This document shows, piece after piece, positions 20,515 through 32,619 of a DNA stretch of 64,000 nt. This DNA comes from Skeletonema tropicum (Eukaryota > Bacillariophyta > Thalassiosirophyceae > Thalassiosirales > Thalassiosiraceae): assembly GCA_037178625.1 (NCBI GenBank), contig CM074127.1:744001-808000 (forward strand), read 5' to 3'. Positions within the stretch are counted from its first letter, which is position 1, and the number at the start of each line of letters is the position of its first letter. A model generated the notes under the pieces. The model saw nothing but the letters and a program-made list of their open reading frames with translations, did not search any database and was not told the origin of the DNA. Position numbers and translations under genes: made by a program.

Positions 20515-22230
20515 CTATCCGTGGTTGTTTTGACCGCGTCGAAGTGCTGCCTGAGCCCGCTGGCGACGTATCAAGAAGGCTTCACGTGCCGCTTTTACTG
20601 AAAGCAGCCAATAAGCCTGATGTTCACCAGAAGTTGTTTCGAGATCATCAAGATTGATTTCCATCAAATATTTATCCTCCTCTCCAAGCCCTTCTAAGCC
20701 CATCTCTTGCTGCTCCTCTATAGCTATTTGTAGCTCCTCCTTCCTCTCTAACGCAAGCATACCAGAAATTTTATCATGAATCAAGAAATTCCTCACCAGC
20801 CACTGTCCATGGGTCATCTCCATCAGCTTGATTGAGAAGCTCTGTGCCCATTTTGCGCCCGAAAGATAGCTGCCCTCCAGACGACGATGTGTCTCTTGAA
20901 TCGCACAGAACTCCTTGGATATCATTCCTTCCATAAACCGCCGCCATCCAATCTTATCTTGTGAACGTGCCAACCTCCGCAGTATCGGGTCATGATCGCT
21001 AGCAATGCAGTCCATAAAGCTTTTGCCATTCCGAGCTCTCACGAAACTCATGATATACTTTTCCAGCACTTCACATGTCCCCACCGATTGTAACCAGGAC
21101 TGTAGATTGTCGGCTGACATCTGAAAACATTTTACCCTATCCTCTTCTTCACACATTAAGACGTGAGCGCATGACTCCTGTGCATCCAGACAAGAAGGAC
21201 ACAAAGGAGAGTGATTAGGATCACATCTGTGTAACCGCAAGTTGGTGCCGGCTATGTCGTGAACTTGCTTGCATGCCCATAATTGGAAAAGCCGCGGGAC
21301 CTCGTGTAATGCCTTGTTCACGTTGACCCAATCTACTTGGACGAACGCGGATGGAAGCAGGATCTGTCTCTTAGCGAAGATCTCCCTGGCCAGCGCTAGG
21401 TGGCCATGAAAGCGGACTCTTTCACCAGTATCTGAAGTCATCTTCTCCTTACCCCTATCCACATAGACGCAGATTGGCTCAAGTGGCAAAGGTTGCGCCG
21501 CCATTCCTGCGTTCGGATCAACGTCGTAAATCGCTAGTTTTGCGCCAGAGTCACACTGTTCATTCAACTGTTCAGGCCTAGACAGCTCCTCCCACACCAA
21601 ATGATCGAGTTTATGGGCCGAGACATGAGAAAATACTGTGCTGAAGGTTAGAGACCTGCAATGGATCATGATATTTTTGAGTATATCTGAATGCCGGCAA
21701 CTCGACGGGATACGATGCGGAGGCAGGTTTTCCACATTATTGAGAGCCCCCAAGCAATCAGAATAGATCTGGGCAGAACCAGACAGCGTTGGTTTCAGTT
21801 TGTTCACAGCTAATAGGATGAGATGAATAGCGAGTAATCCCAAAAGCTCCCCACGATATGCACAAGCAGCAAGTGTCTTCTCAGAGAATTTACCAACGAG
21901 TCGGCCTCTCCCCTTGGAACACTCCATAATGAATGCAGCTGAGCAGATATCTGGGTACATCTCCTTGATAAAGGATCCGTCCGCCACACATACTAGTGAT
22001 CCATCTATAATAGCCGCCACGAGGAACTCATAGCTCCCCGTCAGTTCAAGATCTTCCCACATCGGGAAGCTAGAATCACAGCAATTATGATTAACGATTA
22101 TCTTGGTGAGACCCAGAAAATACCGCCGCCCCCGCCTCCGTCTCCGCCGCAGCTGCAAAACACCTCGACAACAAAAAGAAGTTCCTCTTGGAATGTTGAT
22201 GTTGTGCAAGCCCACCGCACGGAAGATCAA
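20515..22230 (-). pseudogene. RNase H tail of a non-LTR retroelement (5'-truncated)
   Basis: A 571-codon frame without a reverse transcriptase. Residues about 80-240 form an RNase H fold with the acidic residues in order: CVADGSFIK (Asp), AYRGELLGL (Glu), IYSDCLGAL (Asp) and EQCDSGAKLA (Asp). A later CPSCLDAQESCAHVLMC segment is the Cys/His motif common after RNase H in LINE-type polyproteins. The first 70 residues look like non-homologous, Arg-rich chance coding. The frame is open to its end, so the domain was inserted recently or is still maintained. The most likely reading is a 5'-truncated LINE copy; a captured RNase H gene is the alternative. Confidence 0.65.
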
Positions 22231-22406
22231 AGATGTTAGAGTGGAGGTAAATACGACAAATATAAAGAAAAGGGCTGCTACGATTTAGAGGTGTTTGGGT
22301 ATGATGATGGTAAATGCCCTCATTGCAAACCAACGTTATCACAAAAATGTAGGCATTTGATGAACACCCAACAATAGAACAGTGTGATAGAAATGCTAAT
22401 GATGTT

Positions 22407-22778
22407 ATGGCTGTCGACGCAGGGATTGATATCGTGAGGCATGAATTTGAAAGTCTAAATGCTCAAACATTCAAACAAAGCATGAAGGTAAATAGTAGGA
22501 GAAATGTGTTGACACGAAAGCAACGTGCCGGCGATGGACAGCATGCTCCCCCACATTTCAACGATGATATGGAGAAAAAGTTCAAGGAGATTTGGTTCAC
22601 AGCGAGAAGAGTAATCCTTTCCAAGGTGCTAATAAGAGAGACTGATGCGTGTTGCCATTTCAGAGTACAGGAAGTGGCATATAGTGGAGATCGAAAAAGC
22701 TCTTCAGGAGAAGAGAAAGAGGACCAATTACAACTGGTGATTCAGTGGGTCAATAAAATGAAAGAGCTTTCGACTTAA
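22407..22778 (+). CDS. Hypothetical ORF, 123 codons
   Basis: Charged, helical-looking protein (MAVDAGIDIVRHEFESLN to VIQWVNKMKELST) with no motif I can name. The next ORF lies 210 bp downstream on the same strand, and both sit between a retroelement relic and an intact gene, so both could be fragments of another mobile element. Confidence 0.25.
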   Translation: MAVDAGIDIVRHEFESLNAQTFKQSMKVNSRRNVLTRKQRAGDGQHAPPHFNDDMEKKFKEIWFTARRVILSKVLIRETDACCHFRVQEVAYSGDRKSSSGEEKEDQLQLVIQWVNKMKELST

Positions 22779-22988
22779 TCACGCGTCACGGTGCATTCAA
22801 TGCAGCCAGCAGTCAATTGAGCAGTCAACTGAAATCATTTACACCAACTTCGTCACCGGCAAAGGACTTGATAACTTGGGTGAGACAACCGCTGCCGCCG
22901 ACCTATCAGTAACGGTTGTATGTAACTGCTGCTAGTACGTCGGCAACAGAATTTCCTTCGCCAACGACATCGAAGAGTACGGAAAGGA

Positions 22989-23375
22989 GTGGAACGCGCA
23001 TGTCCAAGTAAGCCGAAGAGGAGGAAGAATGATCTTCTGAGTGAAGATTTTCTGCGTCGACAACAGGTTGCCGCTATGGTGATGGCAAATCATGGTATCA
23101 CTGCAGACGCTGCTACGGGTCAAAAGAGATGTAAAGTTTGTGGAATGATAAAGAAGGATTTTTACTTTAACAAAGAACAAGGCAAGTCGACCATAGAAGA
23201 TGGAGTTCCACACTTTACATCACGATCACGCGAACAAAAGAACATTGTATTCTGTCCTGTAGCTGACGACCACGAAATTTACTATGAGCACCAGAGGTTG
23301 CGTCAAGAGGAGAAGATGCAGCGTCACAAGAGACACTATGCAGAGAACTACAAGAGGGAATCTAATTCTATGTAA
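22989..23375 (+). CDS. Hypothetical Lys-rich ORF with CxxC motif, no good start
   Basis: The frame opens on GTG, and the first ATG is 29 codons in. It contains a basic N-terminus, then KRCKVCGMIKKDFYF (a CxxC pair), a FCPVADDHEIYYEHQ segment and a Lys/Arg-rich helical end. The CxxC and basic tail recall C-terminal ends of DDE transposases, but I cannot assign a family. It is probably a partial gene. Confidence 0.3.
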   Translation: MERACPSKPKRRKNDLLSEDFLRRQQVAAMVMANHGITADAATGQKRCKVCGMIKKDFYFNKEQGKSTIEDGVPHFTSRSREQKNIVFCPVADDHEIYYEHQRLRQEEKMQRHKRHYAENYKRESNSM

Positions 23376-23631
23376 CTTCATTGAATAATATGCACAGTCT
23401 CTCCTTCCTCTTCCACCTCCCACCGTTATGCTCGCTTCGCTCGCCATTTTCTTCCCCCTCTTTCCCCCCCCTCACGCGCACAAAAGTGACTGCGAGGCCA
23501 CCTCACCAGATACCCATCTCAAAAATTCCGCCATCCATCACCACCTGCACTTGCATCACAACATCTACCATGTCGCACTAAGTATGGCCTTACGCACTAT
23601 GAATAGATTGATACAATAGCATCTCAGCAGC

Positions 23632-26564
23632 ATGCAATCTCTACTACTTCCTTTCCTCATCATCATCTCGCCAATCATCATCAGCCAAGACGGATTAGCT
23701 GCATTTGCTTTCCTCTCGCCGTCACCGACATCCATCACTCGCATCGGCAAGCGCAGTAGCCATCAAAACGATCTGCGACCACATCATCATCAGTCTACCG
23801 AACCTCACCACCCACTTTACTCCACTCCATTCGATCTCGATCTCTACAGCAATGACGGTGGTGGAGAAGAAGACAACACCTTGGATAATGAACAACAACA
23901 AGAAGATCTCAATAATAATAATCCACTCGCCGCCCCGCCATCCACCCAACTAATCCTAGGAATCAACAAATACTCTCACGACACCACCCTCTGCGCCGCT
24001 GACGCTCAAACCTCCGAGGTACTATTCGCCATCTCCAAAGAACGGGTAACACGATCCAAACACGATGGTGGCAATAGTGCCTCATTGGTTGAAACTTGTT
24101 TGGACGTATTGGAGTTGGATTTGGACAATGTTGTTAAAGTTGTCATGAACAATCATCATCATCGGATATTGCCACTGGTGGAACGTGATATTGACCATAT
24201 GGAATGGGAAGAGGGATTATCTATCAATGGTGGTGTGGAAGAGGGATATTCTGATGAATACAATGTGTTGGAATCGATTGAGGACAAGATGGAATTAAGT
24301 CATCATTTGGCTCATGCGTATAGTGTTTGTGCGCAGGCTCCGTTTAGTACGGGGTTGGTGGTGGTGATGGATGGGATGGGGGAGACGTATCGTGTTATGA
24401 AAGAGGCGGTGGAGATGGGAGATGAGACGTATGTGAGTGATTTTACGTTGGAACAGGAAGAGGAGAAGATTGAGATTGTACCACGAGATTTGGATGAGTT
24501 GGCGGCCAAATCGTATTATGATTGGAGGGAGGCTGAGTCGGTGTATACGTTTTGTAAGGATGAGGCTGGTCTCAAGGTGAAGGTGAGTGTTGTTCATGTG
24601 TGTTTCTTATGATGTCATTATATCATCAATCTTGTGCGGTTTGGTTTGTATGGGTGTTAAATGATCTTGAAGCGTACGCAACATCTCATGTCTCAACTTC
24701 ATTTCATCACATAACACAACAACGACAGCCAATCTTCAAACGATTCTCTCAAGAGAACAGTCCACCCACACTCTACAATCATGGATTTGAAAATATGGAT
24801 TCTTTGGGAGCACTATATTCACGTGCGAGCTCACACATTTTTGGAGATTGGAATGCCTGTGGCAAGGCTATGGGATTAGCTCCATGGCAAGATCATGCAT
24901 GGGATACTACTGAGGGAAAGATGAAGCAACGAATTATTCCCGAAGTGATTGATACACCAATTGTAGAGGGGAAGTTATACAAAGATGGAGATTTGAAGAT
25001 TAATCGAATGAGTATGAAGGGTATGCCATTCATTTCTAGGGTTGACTCGGATATGTTTGATGATGAGGGGAACATGGTCCGGACAAAGCGATATGATTTT
25101 GATGATAATGATTACAAGGGACCGACAGAAGAGAATAATGATGAGGAGAAAAGTGATAATAATAGTGAGTCGACACCAGTTTCGGAGAAGCAACTTCCTA
25201 CCAGAGTTGCATTAGATGCCATTGCCCTTGCAGCTCGTATGCAAACTGATCTTGAAACGGTTGGAATGGACTTTGTCAAGCATTTCAAGGAGCAAACGGG
25301 TGAAACAAATTTGTGTTTGGCTGGTGGAGTTGCTTTGAATAGTGTTTTGAACGGTCGATTGTGTAGAGAACTTGGCTTTGAAAATGCGTTTATGTCCCCC
25401 TATCCAGGCGATGACGGAATTGCTGTAGGGTGTTGCGCCTATGGACTCTTTGGAGGTAAAGATGGGGAGAAGGCGACCGCACCAAAATTATGGAGCGAGC
25501 CATTGTCACCTTATCTTGGACCAATGCCCACCTCTTCTGAAATGGCAGAGGCAGTTGCATGGGCAGAACCATGGCTAGATGTAGAAATCATTGAAGACGA
25601 AAAGAGGCGCATCGATATTCTTGTAAAAGAGATATCTTCCGGAGGTGTTGTCGCTATATACAATGGGAGGAGTGAAATGGGACCACGAGCGCTTGGACAT
25701 CGCAGTATTCTAGCCGATCCACGTAAAAAAGGCTTAGTGAGGTTCATCAATGAGTTTGTCAAAAAGCGTGAGAGCTTCCGTCCCTTCGCACCAAGCTGTC
25801 TTGCGGAGGAAGCATCCGAATGGTTTGATCTTGGTGACTATGCTGCAGCAGTCGACAACAATGTTAGTCCATATATGTCGCTGACAGCACAGGTGAAGAA
25901 GTCGAAGCGAGACAAGATTCCGGCAGTTACCCATGTTGATGGTTCCTCCAGATTGCAAACTGTGACTCCAGAGGCTGAACCGTTCTACCACAAATTGATA
26001 TCCGCATTTTATAAAGCAACTGGAGTACCAATGGTATTAAATACCAGTTTCAATACACTCAAGAGCGAGCCCATTGTGGAGACACCTCGTAATGCTGTGA
26101 GAAGCTTCCTGTCTTCCATGGGCACGATAGAAATACTAGTCATGGGAAATTACGTTATAAAACGAAAGGATGCCAATGTTCGAAGACTTTTGGGAGAAGA
26201 GCAGAAGAATGGGTTGATGACACAGCCCTCGTTTCCGATCAGAGCTGGTGCAGTCGATTACAAAAACACTTTTACAGTAGACAAAGATGATATTTCCGAG
26301 ACAAAAACGCTTGTCAGAATGCCTGGAAGGCCTATGCACAATCCTAAGGATGAATGGTTCGAACTAGTAGACGATCTGGAGGGGCAACTGCTTGGTCTCT
26401 GCGATGGGAGCGTTGGCGTGAACGACATCATGACTCAATTTGCTGCCATGTCGGGAGATGAGAACCAACAATTCGACAAAATCACAGACTATGATCAGGT
26501 TTTGTTTGAGAACATTATTAGGCGACTCATCCGACTTAATGAGCATACTTTGATAAGTTGGTAA
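23632..26564 (+). CDS. NodU/TobZ-type carbamoyltransferase, probably plastid-targeted
   Basis: Exons 23632-24582 and 24729-26564 join in phase 0 to 928 residues. The start opens a signal peptide (MQSLLLPFLIIISPIII) ending in LAAFAFLSP, which resembles the diatom ASAFAP plastid signal. The N-terminal ASKHA-type domain starts near residue 106 (LILGINKYSHDTT) and has the metal-binding SHHLAHAYS near 223. The core continues with CLAGGVALNSVLNG near 512. The C-terminal carbamoyltransferase domain shows SEMGPRALGHRSILADPR near 631, RPFAPS and VLNTSFN. Family members move a carbamoyl group from carbamoyl phosphate through an adenylate to an alcohol or similar acceptor in antibiotics or Nod factors; the acceptor here is unknown. 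An acidic insert sits near residues 420-475. The last 90 residues (EGQLLGLCDGSVGVNDIM) resemble a PqqD-like carrier domain. Confidence 0.85.
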
Positions 26565-26628
26565 GGAGAGAATAAGATTAGAAGTTTCCTATCAAATTAG
26601 TACACTATCACCAAGTCCACACAAATAT

Positions 26629-29600
26629 TTACGATTCATCAATCTCAACAACCAAGTCCCCTCCATCGAGTTGATCGCCTGCGGTCACCACGACCTGCTT
26701 CACGACGCCATCACAAGGAGATGTGATGACAGTCTCCATCTTCATCGCCGACATTAGCACCAATGGATCCCCTTTTGAGACTTTATCTCCTTTCTTAATC
26801 TTAGTTTCCAATACGACTCCAGGCATTGCGGCGCCGATGCTACCAACAACACCTTTGAGAGCCTTCAATCTCTTCGTTTCTGCGACTCCTGCACGCTTAT
26901 CCTTCACATGAACGGACCTTGGCTGTCCATTCAATTCAAATTGGATGTTGACAATGCCATCTTCCGTCGTTTCTCCGACACTGATCAGCTTCACAATCAA
27001 TTGCTTTCCCTTCTCAAGTGACACGTTCAACTCTTGCCCAACTTTCATTCCAGTGAGGAATGTGCGGGTGTCCAGGTAAGACAACTTTCCATATTCTTCT
27101 TGCCGCTCCATAAACTCATCAAACACCTGAGGATACATCGCGTGTGACATGACGTCATAGTCAGAGATTTTGTCTGCTGACCACTTCTCTTCCAATGTCT
27201 TGCGATTGATATCGAAATCGTAGGGTGGTAGCTGCGCTCCCGGACGGCCATCGAAACAACTCAGCCCGCTGGTTCCCTCGATCGTCCTACCCTTGAGCAC
27301 ACGAGAGCGCAGTGGCTCCGGAAATCCAAATGGAGGGATCCCAAGATAACCCTGGAAGTACTCAACAACACTGTTTGGAAAAGAAAGCTCCTCCGCTTTC
27401 TCAACAACCTCATGCTCAGTCAAGTTGTTGGCTACAATGAACTGTGCCAAATCACCAGTCACCTTGCTTGAAGGAGTTACCTTGATAATGTCTCCCAACA
27501 GACGATTGGCAGCAGCATATGCTGTTTTCACATGACTCCACTGACCAGTTAGCCCAAGTTGGGTGGACTGATATAAGAGGTTAGTATATTGACTGTCAAA
27601 CGAAAAGTGAAAGATGTTAGCGAACTGCAAGAGTTGTAGATGCGCAATGAGCAACGACGCGCATGATTGGCACTCACCCTCCAGGCATCTCATGAATGTA
27701 AACATCTGCACTTCCAGACTTCTGACCACTTTCGAAGGGGGCGTAGAGTCCTCTCGCTTCTTCCCAATATTCATTGAGCATAGATACCTCGTTGAGGCTG
27801 AGACCTGTATCTAGATCCGTGCCTTTTGTACTCGCCACGATTGCGCCCAGTGAAGGTTGTGCCGTCGTACCACTTAACGCATCCGTCGCTGAATCGACAG
27901 CATCTGCTCCAGCATGAGCTGCAGCTAACATACTTGCAACGCCCGTGCCAGCAGTATCATGCGTGTGAACTAGTTGATGAAAGAAAGTGAGTTGGAGTGA
28001 TGATCGGCAAGTAATGCATAGATGCACGAAAAAGAAACTTACCATGAATCGGAAGGTTGGGGAATTCGCTCCGAATTGCACCAACTAGCATAGATGCAGC
28101 ATTAGGTTTTAGCAACCCAGCCATGTCCTTGATTGCCAAGACATGAATGCCTGCGGCCTCCAACTCACGGACAAACTGAAGGTAGTATTCTAGATCATAC
28201 AAACCTCTGTCGGGATCCGAGACGTCGCCAGTGTAACAAACAGCACCCTCAACTATTCCTCCAGCCTGGCCAACAGCATCAATTCCGAGTTTCATGTTCT
28301 CGATGTAGTTCAATGAATCAAATACACGAAATACATCCATTCCGGCATCTTTTGCTAGTTGACAAAACTTGAAGACGACGTTATCAGCATAAGAGGTGTA
28401 TCCAACTGCATTGGCACCACGGAGAAGCATTTGGAATGGAATATCTGGGACCGCTTCCCTCAATTTCATTAAACGCTCCCATGGACATTCGTTCAAGAAC
28501 CTCATCGACACGTCAAATGTTGCACCACCCCAGCACTCCAAACTGTACGCATTTCTCAATGCTATGGATGTGGGCTCCGCAATATTAAGCATATCAATAG
28601 TCCTCAGTCTGGTCGCCAACAAACTTTGATGCTGAAGTGTGAGTTGAGAGAACGACGTAGCAGAAAGAAAAGGCGTGATGAGTGTTGGTGGCGAGTATCA
28701 AAGTGCATGAGTTTCACAAGGCAACAACGAACAACTCACAGCATCACGCCAAGTAGTATCGGTAATGAGCAATCCTTCATGTTCCCTCACTGCCTTGGCA
28801 AAGGCGCTAGGCCCTTCTTCATCAAAAATTTGTTTGAGAGATTTATTCTTCTCACGCTGCAAATCAATCTGAGGCACCATGGGATCAACTTGGCTCGGGG
28901 GATCACCAGTGGCTCCAAGGCTTTTGGGCGTACCATTCACGAGGACCTCCCCGATATATTGCAGCAATTTCTGCGCACGATCTTTTTCCTTCAAAGGAGA
29001 CAACAAGTCTGGGTTTTGGGCAATAAATCCTGTGGTTACTTCTCCCTCAAGGAAATCCCTATGGTTGAGTACATTCAAGAGGAAACTTTTATTGGTTTGG
29101 ACTCCTCGAACACGAAATTCTCGAAGGGCACGAATGAGCTTGGCCGCTGCGTCTTTGCGATCACGTGCCTTGGCAGTAATTTTCACAAGGAGACTATCGT
29201 AGTGTGGTGTAATCTTAGCACCAGGGAAACCTGGGCCATCGTCCAACCTAGAGGTCAAAGCGACGAAATCAATTTTCAGATCAATATGGCGAACTATTAC
29301 GATGTATGCGCTGCAAATTAGTCACAAGAAACTTATTGTTCAGGCTTTTTCATGTACTAACCTGATTCCAAATCCTGCCGGCATTCTGAACACATCAATT
29401 GTTCCTGTATCAGGTCTGAAATCATGTGCTGGGTTTTCGGTAGTTACTCGACATTGCTAAAAAGAGACACACGATGATGCATAATGTATGTTATTAGTAA
29501 ACAGCGTTAGGATATGCAATTGATAGACCGCATCTTTGTACACATATTTGCTTACCATCGCATACATTGTGGGTTCAGGTATAGAATCCTGCGTTAATCC

Positions 29601-31025
29601 AATTTCAGGTAATGTCTTGCCAGATGCAATGAGCATCTGGCTTTGGACGATATCGATTCCTGTGATTTCCTCAGTGATTGTGTGCTCCACTTGAACTCTT
29701 TTTTATGTTGGACAGCAAGATATGTTGTGAGATGGGGAGGAGAGCATATCAGATGAACTAAAGCAACGCAAAGCACCATTTATCTCACCTTGGATTTACC
29801 TCCATGAAATAATGATTCCCATCTTTATCGACAAGAAATTCTACCGTTCCAGCATTCCTGTACTTATTCAGCGATAACATCCTAACAGAATCCTGGAATA
29901 TCTTTTCTCTAGTCTCTCTGCTCAAACCGGTCGCAGGAGCAGTCTCAATCACTTTCTGATGACGACGCTGCACAGAGCAATCACGATCAAACAGATGGAT
30001 TACATTCCCAGTGCCATCTCCCAAGCATTGGACCTCGATGTGACGAGGTTGATCAACATACTTTTCAACAAAGCACCTCCCATCTCCAAACGCATTCAAC
30101 GCTTCATTACTCGCCAAGCGGAACATGCTCTCCAAATCATCTGCGGTGGGAACGATACGAATACCACGTCCACCTCCTCCCATGGCTGCCTTGACAATGA
30201 CCGGATATGTGATAGGGTTGCTCGGGTCTTCAATCCATTCCTTGGCCTCCGATGGTGTGGAGAATGTAGAATCGCTACCAGTGATAATAGGTACCTTGGC
30301 CTTGATAGCTAATTCTTTTGCAGACGTCTTGTCCCCAAATGTATTCAAGTTGTCCACCGTTGGTCCTACAAACTTTACACCAGCTTCTTCCAAACTCTTG
30401 GCAAAGTTGGCATTCTCACTCAACAAACCATACCCAGGATGAACTGCCTCCACACCATTCTGAACACACAACTCTACAATTGTAGGAATGTCCAAATACG
30501 CCGCCACGGGAGATTTATCACTAGACAACTGAAAGGCTTGATCCGCCTTGTATCTGTGTTGAGTGAATCTATCCTCGTGACTGTAAATTCCGACGGTGGA
30601 GCAACCAAGTTCTGTTCCTGCTCTCAGAATCCGGGTGGCAATCTCACCGCGGTTGGCTTAAGAATAGACACACGAAGATGCATAAAGGATATTATTAGTA
30701 AACAGCGTCAGGATATTCAATAGATAGACCACATCTTTGTACAGATTTGCTTACCTGCCATGATCTTCTTGAATGGAGGACGCGGCTCAGGATGATACTC
30801 CTCCGCCACCGAAGAGAACGCACGTGACGCTGGTAGACGAAAGATATGCGTATCTGCGTCATTGTTGAGGGAACGGTGTTGGATCCATGATGAGTTGTTA
30901 TTTGCAATGGTGGATACGGCTGCCACGGCTCTTCTTCCTCCACCAACTGGCCGCTGCTGCAGGCGGCGGTGGCGGCCTAGAGCTGATGACACCACGGAGC
31001 GGCGGCTACACTGACGTAACATCAT
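26629..31025 (-). CDS. Pyruvate carboxylase, mitochondrial
   Basis: Eight exons on the minus strand: 31025-30755, 30656-29789, 29697-29556, 29456-29362, 29247-28740, 28631-28043, 27969-27678 and 27592-26629. They join in frame to 1242 residues with GT-AG ends. The Arg-rich start ([18 protein letters not shown]) fits a mitochondrial presequence. Biotin carboxylase follows ([19 protein letters not shown], the ATP loop [22 protein letters not shown]). The carboxyltransferase has [13 protein letters not shown] and [10 protein letters not shown]. The biotin carrier ends the protein with MSAMKMET, whose middle Lys takes biotin. The enzyme makes oxaloacetate from pyruvate and bicarbonate, refilling the TCA cycle. 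Length and domain order are standard. Introns 1 and 3 are near copies of each other. Confidence 0.92.
29457..29555 (-). repeat. Intron 3 of pyruvate carboxylase, introner-like copy
   Basis: This 99-nt intron matches the 98-nt intron 1 at 30657-30754 over its whole length at roughly 80-85 percent by eye, including TTATTAGTAAACAGCGT and CATCTTTGTACA. The match stops at the splice sites; the exons around them do not resemble each other. Confidence 0.85.
30657..30754 (-). repeat. Intron 1 of pyruvate carboxylase, introner-like copy
   Basis: Partner of the intron at 29457-29555. Both use GTAAGCAAAT-type donors. Shared blocks include AGACACACGA, GATGCATAA and ATAGATAGACC/TGATAGACC. None of the gene's other introns show this sequence. 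Confidence 0.85.
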
Positions 31026-31285
31026 TTTGACATGAATGTTTAGATTGTCTCCGTGCTCCTGTATTGCCGAGCGAGCAAAGCTAGTACGGGCTACTGGTTC
31101 ATACTGCCGGCGGCAAGGAAGAAGTTCAAGCGCATCATTGACATTGATGCACCCTTCTCATTTTTTTGGGTGAAAGATTTTTTTGATTTTGGATATTTTC
31201 CATGTTACGATGAAGACGAAAACGATACGTGTCTTTTACCTCTGTTTCTTGGGTTCATAAACAGTGGTTGGGACGAAAGTAACCA

Positions 31286-31647
31286 AGCTATCCCAACCAT
31301 CTTGAAAACGGCACCTCGCACCTCGGTGCCGTTTTTGTGTTGGGCCCAGTACCCATAAGGCTTGAAAACGGCACCTCGGTGCCGTTTTTGAAATCTCATT
31401 TGTTAGCGGGCAAAACTAGGCAGCTCCTACCGGCTTTTTTTCAAAAATCCTGTAGCCCTTGTATGCAATAATAAGATCTATAGGCCACATTTTGGCTCAT
31501 GCTTTAATCTAACAAATATTTTGAGGCCTACTGCCTTTTTTGAAAACGGCACCGAGGTGCCGTTTTGCCTCTCACGTAGAAACATACCAGAGCTCTACAC
31601 AAAACGGCACCGAGGTGCCGTTTTCAAAAAATGGTTGGGATATAGCT
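31286..31647. repeat. Foldback element with four AAAACGGCACC hairpins
   Basis: Outer inverted repeat AGCTATCCCAACCAT (left) against ATGGTTGGGATATAGCT (right), with a 2-bp indel. Inside are four hairpins of stem AAAACGGCACC / GGTGCCGTTTT at 31305-31335, 31365-31388, 31543-31566 and 31601-31624. The two left ones have TC at the tip and the two right ones GA, so the pairs are mirror images. The first carries an extra CGCACCTC. No ORF spans it. A MITE-like insertion upstream of pyruvate carboxylase is the simplest reading. Confidence 0.8.
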
Positions 31648-32164
31648 GTGTGTCATTGATTACCAACAAATAAATTCGTATGTGATTTGATATGCATCGC
31701 TGGTTGAGGTTCGATTGCTCGTTCAGACTACTCTGGTAGGAGTACTTAAGGGAGGCCCCACTGATACCAGAATACTTGCAGTCTTAGTAATACTACGTTT
31801 GATCCTAAAGCCAGATATTGATATTGCAGCTGTTGAGACTGTAAAGAGAATGCATTTGCTAAAGCTAGAGAGAGCTGACCACGAACGGAAGAGTGGAACG
31901 CTTATCATGACTACTTAGATTTGAGTCTCAGACGATGTGCTTCTAAGTTCCAAAATACAATTCACTACACAATAGAGTTGCCAGCAGCAAGTTATGGCGT
32001 GGCATGGAGCTCACTAAGAGCTATTGTAGAGCTACAAAATAAAGAGAAGAGTTTGAATGAGTGATGATGGGCGAGCCAGGTTGGAATTTAATTTAATCTT
32101 AGTACTGTTACTACTTACTTCTTTACTGTTCTACTAATAGTCTTTTCTTCAATCCTATATGTGA
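31648..32164. other. Intergenic, no supported gene
   Basis: Only a 67-codon ORF at 31715-31918, read openly on both strands, which is probably chance. It lies between the foldback element and the tandem ORF-family repeats. Confidence 0.45.
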
Positions 32165-32244
32165 CATTTCCTTTCCCGTCTTGCGGCTGTCTATGCAGCA
32201 TATGCCAGACCAAGCATCTTGGAGCATTCAAGATCCAACTGATC

Positions 32245-32619
32245 CTAAGCTGATTCGTCATATTCCTCGTCGAAGTCTCCCAAAAGATCCATCAGTAGGA
32301 GATCTGAATGACACTCGCAGGACACTCTTGTACGTCGCTTGACGGTAGTGCATCCTGATAGGCTAGAATGAGACATATCAGGCTCCTCAAAGCTGTACGC
32401 TGACTTTCGGACAACGGGGATAGAATAGTAGAGGAATGGGTCGTCTTGCTTCAGTGATTGGAGGTCTTCTGCACTCAGGGTACTGATATCGATTTCTATC
32501 GGTTCTGGGTTGCAGGCTGCAGTAGCTGTGTGCACTGGTACGGACATGGAAGAAGAAGCCGAGGATTGGTCCTTCTTGATGAAGGGAGTCGTCGTCTTGA
32601 TTGATCTGTGGTAGCACAT
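32245..32619 (-). pseudogene. Small ORF family, copy B, truncated by nonsense
   Basis: 124 codons matching copy A, starting MCYHRSIKTTTPFIKKDQ. The codon after DESA is TAG, where copies A and C read a Leu codon, so the last conserved segment (DQLDLECSKMLG) is lost. One Cys-to-Tyr change (DEEYDESA) is also unique to this copy. Confidence 0.6.

Noticed and set aside
28626..29321. A 231-codon frame on the plus strand in pyruvate carboxylase
   Set aside because: It runs antisense across a carboxylase exon and two of its introns, and has no recognisable domain.
31305..31624. CRISPR-like array or guide-RNA tail (GGCACCGAG...GGTGC)
   Set aside because: Spacings are irregular, the units come in opposite orientations, there are no cas genes, and the genome is eukaryotic. 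The resemblance to a guide-RNA hairpin is chance.
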